From contig JAFANL010000294.1 in NCBI GenBank assembly GCA_019232735.1, positions 1 through 6,531 of the forward strand: a stretch of DNA of 6,531 nt, read 5' to 3'. Under the pieces are notes generated by a model. It searched no databases. It saw only the letters and a list, made by a program, of their open reading frames with translations, and was not told where the DNA came from. The position numbers were made by a program, and so were the translations under genes. Below are positions 1 to 5,111 of this stretch, piece after piece (within the stretch, counting starts at the first letter, position 1; each line of letters opens with the position of its first letter). This DNA is from Aquitalea sp. (GTDB lineage: Bacteria; Pseudomonadota; Gammaproteobacteria; Burkholderiales; Chromobacteriaceae).

Positions 1-218
1 TCGGCATGACGGCCCAACTGCCCTTTCTCATCGAGAGTGAGTTGGTAAAGCGCGGTGCCAGCTACCTGAAAACGCCGGAACCCTGGGATGCGTTTGCCGT
101 AACCGACAAGCGGCTGATCACCGGACAGAATCCGGCTTCAAGTACCGCCGTGGCTGACTTGTTATTGCAGGAATTGGCGGCTTTATACGGCAGCGCCTCC
201 GTCAGCGCCCAGCCTTGA
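1..218 (+). CDS. DJ-1/PfpI-family (type 1 glutamine amidotransferase-like) protein, C-terminal fragment
   Basis: Only the last 70 or so codons are present. The reading frame is open to the left edge (first whole codon at base 3), so the ATG at position 6 is probably an internal Met and the gene starts outside the window. The fragment reads TAQLPFLIESELVKRGA, then a Trp-Asp pair, then LITGQNPASS and a helix ending at the stop. That order (PFLLE-like strand, 'GA.Y', 'LITGQNP.S', final helix) is the usual C-terminus of the Hsp31/HchA-like and PfpI-like branch of the DJ-1 superfamily, known for glyoxalase III, deglycase or chaperone activities. The nucleophile-elbow Cys lies upstream of the window, so catalytic competence cannot be judged. 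The last 36 bp overlap, antisense, the end of the gluconokinase gene. The family call is firm; the precise function is open. Confidence 0.8.
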   Translation, partial: GMTAQLPFLIESELVKRGASYLKTPEPWDAFAVTDKRLITGQNPASSTAVADLLLQELAALYGSASVSAQP

Positions 219-743
219 ATCCGCGGCGGCTGGCCGGTCGACTTGTGCCAGCCAATCCAGAACTTGTTGTGCCAGCACTGGCGGTGGCTGGCTGACATCG
301 CAGTGGATGGCCCGTTCATCGGGGCCGGGAGGCTCCAGATCACGAAACTGGCTGTCCAGCAGGCTGGTCGGCATGAAGTGTTGCTGACGTGCCGCCATGC
401 GTGCGGCAATCAGTGCGCGGCTTCCTGCCAGGTGGACAAACAGCAGTGTGGGGTCTCCCTGGCGCAGGAGATCGCGGTAGCGCCGTTTCAAGGCCGAGCA
501 GGCCAGTACCAGCCTTTCTCCCCGAGCCCGCCCCTCCGCCAATTGCTGTGATAACCCTGTCAGCCACTCAGCCCGGTCGCTATCGGTCAAGGCAATTCCG
601 GCTGACATGCGGTCGATATTGGCTGGCGGGTGGTAGCTGTCGCCCTCGATAAAACGGGCCGCCAATTGCCAGGCCAGCAACTGGCCCAGGCTGCTCTTGC
701 CACAACCGGCCACTCCCATGACCACGATATTGGGTATTTGCAT
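183..743 (-). CDS. gntK: Gluconokinase (thermoresistant GntK type)
   Basis: The 186-residue protein phosphorylates D-gluconate with ATP to 6-phosphogluconate in the cytoplasm, feeding the Entner-Doudoroff and pentose-phosphate routes. A Walker A P-loop lies at residues 10-18 (GVAGCGKSS, K16; families more often have GVSGSGKST). It is followed by FIEGDSYHPPANIDRM (31-46) and LTDSDRAEWL (52-61), the acceptor-binding region. ACSALKRRYRDLLR (81-94) and QHFMPTSLLDSQFRDLE (121-137) complete the GntK signature. I chose the ATG at 743 because AGGAAG lies about six bases upstream and the P-loop then sits at its normal distance from the N-terminus; an in-frame extension to 824 adds 27 residues unlike the family. 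The final 15 or so residues (Ala/Gly/Asp-rich) go beyond the usual end and are encoded across the end of the neighbouring DJ-1-family gene. It stands alone, divergent from the endonuclease gene. Confidence 0.93.
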   Translation of the reverse strand: MQIPNIVVMGVAGCGKSSLGQLLAWQLAARFIEGDSYHPPANIDRMSAGIALTDSDRAEWLTGLSQQLAEGRARGERLVLACSALKRRYRDLLRQGDPTLLFVHLAGSRALIAARMAARQQHFMPTSLLDSQFRDLEPPGPDERAIHCDVSQPPPVLAQQVLDWLAQVDRPAAADSRLGADGGAAV

Positions 744-801
744 GATGGCTTCCTGCCTGATGGAGAAGGGAAGGCTGCCTGGGCAGCGGCATGGACGGGT
801 C

Positions 802-831
802 ATCTTAGGGGCAAGCCGGCTCAACGGGCAA
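802..831 (-). promoter_or_regulatory. Candidate gluconokinase promoter
   Basis: On the minus strand TTGCCC (831-826) is followed after 18 bases by TAAGAT (807-802). Matches to the sigma-70 consensus are four of six in each box, with a slightly long spacer, so this is a moderate candidate. It would start transcription near 795, about 50 bases ahead of the gluconokinase ATG. The -35 box overlaps a 14-bp palindrome, as expected if a repressor or activator acts here. Confidence 0.4.
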
Positions 832-840
832 TGGATTGCC
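827..840. promoter_or_regulatory. 14-bp palindrome overlapping the gluconokinase -35 box, possible operator
   Basis: GGCAAT-GG-ATTGCC is an inverted repeat with 6-bp arms and a 2-bp centre, located between the two divergent genes. It does not match the E. coli GntR operator as I know it. A second 14-bp palindrome of the same geometry, GCTGCC-TG-GGCAGC, lies at 774-787 near the expected transcription start. Either could bind a dimeric regulator; the sequence does not say which. Confidence 0.35.
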
Positions 841-847
841 GTCGACC

Positions 848-876
848 CGGTGGGGCCTGCATGGGCAGGCCGACCG
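848..876. repeat. GC-rich inverted repeat between divergent promoters
   Basis: GGCCTGC (854-860), a 4-base loop ATGG, then GCAGGCC (865-871) form a perfect 7-bp stem. CGGT/ACCG at 848-851 and 873-876 can extend it across a small internal loop. It ends about nine bases before the -35 box of the endonuclease promoter. No gene ends here and no T-run follows on either strand, so it is not a simple terminator; an operator or an accidental GC dyad are the alternatives. Confidence 0.35.
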
Positions 877-884
877 TGTATGGT

Positions 885-912
885 TTGAAAATCCCGGCAC
901 TGCAGTTATAGT
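885..912 (+). promoter_or_regulatory. Sigma-70-type promoter of the endonuclease gene
   Basis: TTGAAA (885-890) and TATAGT (907-912) are separated by 16 bases and match the consensus at five of six positions each. The predicted start near 919 gives a leader of about 55 bases before the chosen ATG at 975. This is the best promoter match in the window. Confidence 0.65.
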
Positions 913-974
913 CCCCTCCCCAAAGTACAGGAGTGAACGCCCTGCCTAGCTGGCAGGCGAGCTGCAGGATGGCA

Positions 975-1826
975 ATGCGGAAAAAAATGTATGGCTTGTT
1001 GCTGCTGTTTTTGTGCGGCTGCGACAAGGGAAGTGGTCTCAAACTCCCCCCTGAAGTGAAAACCCTGGCCCAGCTGGGTGAAACGGCGCTACGCCAACTG
1101 GATACCGCCAGCAGGCTGCCGGCGGATTCTGCCGACCCACCCGGCGATGTGGCGGCAGAGCCGCTGGTGCAAGGCGCAAAGGCGGTGGGGCATCGCGACT
1201 TCAACGCCGCCAAGCGGGTGTTACCCAGGATATTTGCCGGTCTGCAGGAGGACTTCTACTGTGGCTGCCATTACGAGGGCAAGGCGGTGGACTGGCAATC
1301 CTGTGGCTATGTGCCACGCAAGAATGCAGAGCGGGCCCGTCGTATTGAATGGGAGCATGTGGTACCCGCCTGGGTACTGGGGCATCAGCGCCAGTGCTGG
1401 CAGCAGGGCGGACGTAAAAACTGCGCGACCAAGGACGCCTGGTACCGGATGGCAGAAGGAGATCTGAACAATCTGGTGCCGGCCGTGGGGGAGGTGAATG
1501 CCGACCGCAGCAATTTGTCCTATGCCGCCTGGAGCCGGCAGCCGACCCGGATTTACGGTCAGTGTGGCACGGTGGTGGATTTTGCAGGCCGGCGGGTACA
1601 GCCACGTGAAGAAGTACGCGGCCGTGCGGCCCGCATCACGCTGTACATGCATCAGCGCTATGGCCTGAACATGAGCCGGCAGGACCGGCAACTGATGTGT
1701 GCCTGGTCAAGGCAATATCCGGTGGATCACTGGGAAACGCAGCGCAATGCGCGCATTGCCAGTCTGCAGGGCGAAGGGAATTATCTGGTCAGCCAGCCGG
1801 GAAGGCTGGCTGAATTGTGTCGCTGA
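975..1826 (+). CDS. Endonuclease I family nuclease (EndA/Dns/Vvn type), predicted lipoprotein
   Basis: The 283-residue product belongs to the beta-beta-alpha-metal nucleases that cut DNA (often also RNA) outside the cytoplasm. The signature starts with RIEWEHVVPAW (123-133), with metal ligand E127 and general base H128. GHQRQCWQQGGRKNC (136-150) follows, then DLNNLVPAVGEVNADRSN (163-180), which holds the conserved metal-binding Asn. Eight Cys beyond the signal region (96, 98, 110, 141, 150, 197, 242, 282) fit disulfides of an exported enzyme. The N-terminus MRKKMYGLLLLFLCGCDKG resembles a lipoprotein signal, with C16 as the likely lipidated Cys, although classical members have a cleaved non-lipid signal. 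About 50 extra residues (17-70) separate it from the nuclease core. I prefer the ATG at 975, with CAGGA five bases upstream; ATG 969 and an in-frame GTG at 933 are less well placed, the GTG overlapping its own AGGAG. Roles known in the family include nutrient recovery from DNA and limiting transformation. Confidence 0.9.
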   Translation: MRKKMYGLLLLFLCGCDKGSGLKLPPEVKTLAQLGETALRQLDTASRLPADSADPPGDVAAEPLVQGAKAVGHRDFNAAKRVLPRIFAGLQEDFYCGCHYEGKAVDWQSCGYVPRKNAERARRIEWEHVVPAWVLGHQRQCWQQGGRKNCATKDAWYRMAEGDLNNLVPAVGEVNADRSNLSYAAWSRQPTRIYGQCGTVVDFAGRRVQPREEVRGRAARITLYMHQRYGLNMSRQDRQLMCAWSRQYPVDHWETQRNARIASLQGEGNYLVSQPGRLAELCR

Positions 1827-1854
1827 GTCTGCGGTATGCTCAGGCCGTTCAGCC
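1808..1854. terminator. Possible bidirectional termination structure at a convergent junction
   Basis: The endonuclease and the small unknown gene converge with only 22 bases between their stops. GGCTGAA (1808-1814) pairs with TTCAGCC (1848-1854) across 33 bases, and CTGAG/CTCAG (1823-1827, 1839-1843) can pair inside it. Plus-strand transcription then meets TTCTTC, a poor T-tract. The structure overlaps both coding ends. It is a weak candidate only. Confidence 0.25.
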
Positions 1855-2289
1855 TTCTTCGCTGGTACTGGCTTTGCTGGTGCGGCGGCGTGTCGGTTTG
1901 GCTGCTGGCGCGGTGCTTGCCTCGGCCGTGCTGCTGGTTTCTGCAAGCACTTCCTCACTGGGCGCCGCCTCGGCTGCCGGCGGGCTGGCCGGTTCGGTGC
2001 TTTCTGCGGCAGTGCTGGCCGCTGCGTTGACACTGACCTGCAAATCGGGGGCGATTTCGGTCAGCAATTGTTCCAGCAGTTTGCTGCGCGCGGCGATGTG
2101 GTGATCGAAGCGCCAGTCTTTCAGCAGGTCCAGCGCCACTTCGAAATAACGCATATCGATCTGATACAAGGCACCCAGATCAAAAGCGCGCCCCATTTCC
2201 AGGGCGGCAGCCAAGTCTTTCAATACCTGAACCTGTTCCGGGTTCTGATTCTCTTCGATAAAGCGACGGATCTTCTTGGCAGCATTCAT
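1849..2289 (-). CDS. Hypothetical protein: helical N-terminal domain plus disordered Ala/Ser/Thr/Glu/Pro tail
   Basis: I do not recognise this 146-residue family. Residues 1-80 look like a compact, largely helical domain of mixed charge (MNAAKKIRRFIEENQNPEQV at the start, a 'DMRYFEVALDLLKDWRFD' segment at 45-62). No signal peptide, membrane segment or Cys is present, suggesting a cytoplasmic protein. Residues 88-130 are mostly Ala, Ser, Thr, Glu and Pro and are predicted disordered. They are followed by a short basic patch KPTRRRTSK (131-139) and an acidic end. The basic patch could contact nucleic acid or a partner, but that is speculation. The ATG at 2289 has GAGGAAGG five bases upstream, an excellent ribosome binding site. 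The gene is monocistronic, with its control region in the AT-rich gap to its right. It could be mistaken for a phasin because of the tail, but I see no phasin motif. Confidence 0.8.
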   Translation of the reverse strand: MNAAKKIRRFIEENQNPEQVQVLKDLAAALEMGRAFDLGALYQIDMRYFEVALDLLKDWRFDHHIAARSKLLEQLLTEIAPDLQVSVNAAASTAAESTEPASPPAAEAAPSEEVLAETSSTAEASTAPAAKPTRRRTSKASTSEEG

Positions 2290-2490
2290 GGTGGCCTTCC
2301 TCGCATGGTTCTTGGCTTACTGTATTTTTCCAGTAAGGACAAGCTACCTTGCTCTTGGGCGATAAGTAAACAAAAGCACAGTGTGCCATAGCCAGAAGTG
2401 GGTAATTATTACCATTTCATGACATGACCCTGTTTTGTCATTTATTTACCGGCCATTTTATTGCACAAGCATGTTGTGCGTGCCGGGTGA
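2290..2490. promoter_or_regulatory. AT-rich intergenic region with several dyads
   Basis: This gap holds the upstream region of the small unknown gene and the downstream region of the C45-type gene. It is clearly more AT-rich than its neighbours. Perfect inverted repeats are CTTACTG-N8-CAGTAAG (2316-2337), GGTAAT-T-ATTACC (2401-2413), TCATG-A-CATGA (2417-2427), ATGACA-N11-TGTCAT (2419-2441) and GCACAA-N5-TTGTGC (2463-2479). I could not place a convincing minus-strand -35/-10 pair. The 2463-2479 stem follows the C45 gene but lacks a T-run on the minus strand. Confidence 0.45.
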
Positions 2491-3483
2491 TCAATCGCCG
2501 GGATTCGCTGCAAATCTTACATTGAGCACACCATCCTGCACGTCCAGGCAGTGCTGTGACCAGCGCCTGTCGGGCCATAGCAGTTCAGCAGTCAGGCTGT
2601 GCGGACGATAGGCCGCCGTGTAGAGTGTACCGAAGCCACGGCTATAGGCGGTCTGAAACAAGGGTGGGCGCAACATGGTGCGTAACAAGGCTTCGGAATC
2701 TTCTGCCTTGCGGACGCCTTGGCTCAACATCCACTCCCGCTCTTCTGACAGTGTGGCACGGGCATGGGCCAGCCATTCTACGCGGTGTTGATGATTGGTC
2801 ACGGCCAGGCGGCCCAGCACTTCGGCAGGGCGATCCGGGGCGACGAATACCGTGGCCCAGTGGCTGTGCTTGTCCAGCAGGGTGATGTTGTAGGTCATGT
2901 GTACTGGCAGGCGTTGCAGGATGGCGATGGCGGTTGCTGTATTGCCGGCCACTTCCAGCAGGTAGCGCATCACCAGTGGAATACCGAAACCTTCTCCCAC
3001 GGCGGTACGGCCACCAAAAGATAGCGAAACAGCCAGCCCATCTTCATTGATGCCGTCCAGCGCGCCCCACAGGCAATCACTCATCGCCAGTACCTGGCGG
3101 CCCAGCCAGCGGCTGGACAGCCAGCTGCCCTCCAGCAAGGAGGGGGAGTAGTCATAATTGCGCACCAACAGTGGCCCCTCCTTGCCATAGGGGTCTGGCC
3201 ACACGGCCTGAGAGCAGCCGGAAATATAGGAAGGTGGGCACCATTGCGACAGGAAGCGGGCTTCCAGATCACCACCACCGGCCAGCTCGCACAGCTGCTG
3301 GTAAAGTCCGGCCAGCTCCGGCATGTGATAGCGCAGGGCGCGTCTGCCTGCGAGGTAGGAAGGGCGGGCGCGATAGCCATCACGCAGGAACCATTGTTGA
3401 TAGGCCGGCCAGCGTTGGCGGAATAATGCCTGCCAGCGTGGCCCTGGGTAATCTTCCCTGATCGCTTCAAATGTACAGCGCAT
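2491..3483 (-). CDS. C45-family (acyl-CoA:6-aminopenicillanate acyltransferase-like) Ntn hydrolase/acyltransferase
   Basis: The 330-residue protein resembles the C45 branch of N-terminal-nucleophile hydrolases, which self-cleave to expose a Cys that attacks an amide or thioester, then hydrolyse it or transfer the acyl group. In the sequence, the PPSYISGCSQAVW segment (83-95) places G89-C90 as the probable cleavage and nucleophile site, echoing the Gly-Cys site of penicillin acyltransferase. LLVRNYDYSP (105-114) supplies the usual Arg-Asn-x-Asp, and DGINEDGLAVS (143-153) mirrors choloylglycine-hydrolase-like enzymes. VTNHQH (228-233) and GTLYTAAYRP (285-294) match the core's C-terminal motifs. 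Cleavage would give pieces of about 10 and 27 kDa. No signal peptide is seen, so a cytoplasmic location is likely. I start at the ATG at 3483 (GGTGAG just upstream); a GTG at 3516 would add 11 residues without a good site. It is the third gene of the apparent operon, 59 bp after the ATP-grasp gene. The substrate is unknown. Confidence 0.82.
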   Translation of the reverse strand: MRCTFEAIREDYPGPRWQALFRQRWPAYQQWFLRDGYRARPSYLAGRRALRYHMPELAGLYQQLCELAGGGDLEARFLSQWCPPSYISGCSQAVWPDPYGKEGPLLVRNYDYSPSLLEGSWLSSRWLGRQVLAMSDCLWGALDGINEDGLAVSLSFGGRTAVGEGFGIPLVMRYLLEVAGNTATAIAILQRLPVHMTYNITLLDKHSHWATVFVAPDRPAEVLGRLAVTNHQHRVEWLAHARATLSEEREWMLSQGVRKAEDSEALLRTMLRPPLFQTAYSRGFGTLYTAAYRPHSLTAELLWPDRRWSQHCLDVQDGVLNVRFAANPGD

Positions 3484-3504
3484 TAATCTCACCAGGATGA
3501 GGGT

Positions 3505-3534
3505 TTCCGCCACCACGACAGGCGGTGGCCGGAA
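3505..3534 (-). repeat. GC-rich intercistronic hairpin between the ATP-grasp and C45 genes
   Basis: TTCCG-CCACC (3505-3514) pairs with GGTGG-C-CGGAA (3524-3534) through 10 base pairs with a single-base bulge and a 9-base loop. On the minus-strand transcript it begins about eight bases after the ATP-grasp stop. ACCCTC follows, not a T-run, so it is not a standard intrinsic terminator. It may protect or process the mRNA, or lower expression of the last gene. Confidence 0.5.
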
Positions 3535-3542
3535 CGGCGGGA

Positions 3543-5111
3543 TTACAAGATCTTGAACGCTCCGGGGGAAGGGGATTCTTCTGCATGCACAGCCATGACC
3601 GGTTTGGCGGCATAGTATTTCTTGATGCCGGAAATCCAGTGTCGTGCGCGTTCATTGAGGCAGAAGTCGTCGGTCATGGAACGGCCACGGGTGATCAGGA
3701 TGCCCAGGTCGGCGCCTTCGTAGCGGTAATCGCCCGGCCCGCTGATGCGCAGGAAAAATGCCTCGTTTTCCGATTCGATGTCCTGGCGTTTGTAGTCGAA
3801 GCGATGATAAGAGACCGAGCCATCTTCGGCCATGCGGTAGATGCCGGTGGCGGGGGCATGGGTGATGATGTCCACATTGTTGGCAGTATGTTTGATCACC
3901 AGCTGGCTCCAGCTATCGATAAAGGCCGGATTGGCCCAGCGCGTGTTGAGTTCCTCCACGTCCAGTGCGAATGCGATGCCGGAGAATTCCAGCAGGTGGA
4001 ACAGGAATAGCGGTACATCCGCATAGGCGAAGGCGGCGTGGTTGGTCATCGGGCTGGCCCCGCAAATGCGTGGATTCAGTTCGCCCAGATAGACCTCGTC
4101 CGTGTCCTTGTCGATGAGGAAGTCCAGATCGAAATAACCACGATAGCCTTCCTCCATCAGCTGGTTGCCAAAGCGGTAAGCCATGTCGCGTGCTTTGGCG
4201 CGGACTGGCTCGCTGAACGCGCCGGGAAAGATTTCATTGCCGCACCAGCCACCACGATAAGGCGTCAGTTCGGCCTCGCCGACGACCTCGGTCAACAGCG
4301 GCCCTACCAGTGTTCCGCTGCGGGTGGCACAGGCCTCCAGCGTGGCGCCTCGGCAGTTGATGCGTTTCATGACTTTTACTTCCGGGTCCTGGGTGATTTC
4401 GTCGGCATGGCGGGCAAAATCGGCCTCGCTGCCGATGAAAAACGTGGTGTGCCCGGAGTCGCCAAAGGCGGTCTGTACCACCAGCTGTTCACCCAGACCA
4501 TGGGCGTCGGCAATGTCACGCAGGTGAGCAAAGCTGTCCACCCGGCACAGGGCATTGGGTACAGAAGGGACGCCTGCCTTGTTACCGATGCGCACGGTTT
4601 CCATCTTGTTGTCGCAGCGTTCGCGCAAGGCGCTGCTGGGGAACCAGACTTCGATACCCAGCTCCTGGCACAGCCGTTCGGTTTCGGCATCAAACATCAG
4701 GAACACCGCCACCGGACGGCCGCCGGCACCTTCGACATAGTCCAGCACATCCTTGTGTTGCAGCAGGTAGTTGTTGATGTCCTCGATGGACTGGAACGCT
4801 TCATGTGGCAGCTGTGGCGGGATGAAGACATTGGGGTGCCGGCCGTCAAAACAGTCGATGTAATTGATGTATTTGAAGCGGTTGACCCACTGGTCTATGC
4901 CCAGCAGATTGAAATTGGTGGCGCTGATGAAGTAGATCGGCCGCTCATTGCGGTGAAACAGCAGGCGCAGATCGGAAATATTGCTGACTTTTTGCATGGG
5001 GTGCTCTCCCTGGGCGGCGCGCGGTGGGGTCTTGGGGTTTTGTCGCTGCAAGCCGGCTTGCAGCCATTGCCGGCAATAGCGCAGCCAGCCTGTTGCCAGG
5101 CTGCTGTTCAT
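3543..5111 (-). CDS. ATP-grasp domain ligase of unknown substrate
   Basis: ATP-grasp enzymes activate a carboxylate as an acyl-phosphate with ATP and join it to an amine, or to another nucleophile. Numbering from the internal Met at 4997 (484 residues), residues 1-110 form a pre-ATP-grasp domain and CDNKMETVRIGNKAGVP (128-144) is the CarB-like lid start with K131. QTAFGDSGHTTFFI (175-188) is the nucleotide loop, and YFDLDFLI...YLGELNPRICG (288-313) supplies the metal ligands (D290/D292, E306, N308). Residues 360-484 form a C-terminal domain with no clear relative. No biotin-carrier motif is present, so a 'biotin carboxylase' label would be misleading. Two starts are plausible. The ATG at 5111 has AGGAG five bases upstream and overlaps the nitrilase stop as ATGA. 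The ATG at 4997 has GGGAGAG upstream and begins the conserved part. I give the longer form (522 residues) because of the overlap; its extra 38 residues look coding. Confidence 0.85.
   Translation of the reverse strand: MNSSLATGWLRYCRQWLQAGLQRQNPKTPPRAAQGEHPMQKVSNISDLRLLFHRNERPIYFISATNFNLLGIDQWVNRFKYINYIDCFDGRHPNVFIPPQLPHEAFQSIEDINNYLLQHKDVLDYVEGAGGRPVAVFLMFDAETERLCQELGIEVWFPSSALRERCDNKMETVRIGNKAGVPSVPNALCRVDSFAHLRDIADAHGLGEQLVVQTAFGDSGHTTFFIGSEADFARHADEITQDPEVKVMKRINCRGATLEACATRSGTLVGPLLTEVVGEAELTPYRGGWCGNEIFPGAFSEPVRAKARDMAYRFGNQLMEEGYRGYFDLDFLIDKDTDEVYLGELNPRICGASPMTNHAAFAYADVPLFLFHLLEFSGIAFALDVEELNTRWANPAFIDSWSQLVIKHTANNVDIITHAPATGIYRMAEDGSVSYHRFDYKRQDIESENEAFFLRISGPGDYRYEGADLGILITRGRSMTDDFCLNERARHWISGIKKYYAAKPVMAVHAEESPSPGAFKIL

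Noticed and set aside
933..974. GTG at 933 as the endonuclease start
   Set aside because: The AGGAG sequence overlaps the GTG itself, and the added 14 residues would bury the lipoprotein-type signal away from the N-terminus.
2320..2333. LexA-like box (CTG...CAG)
   Set aside because: The spacing is 8 bases, whereas the proteobacterial LexA box has CTG-N10-CAG.
1699..2391. A 230-codon plus-strand open frame across the endonuclease end and the small unknown gene
   Set aside because: Its product is Cys/Gly/Phe-rich and unlike any family, and it is antisense to a better-supported gene with a strong ribosome binding site.
2463..2479. Intrinsic terminator of the C45 gene
   Set aside because: The 6-bp stem is short and is followed by AATAAAATGG on the minus strand, not by a T-run.
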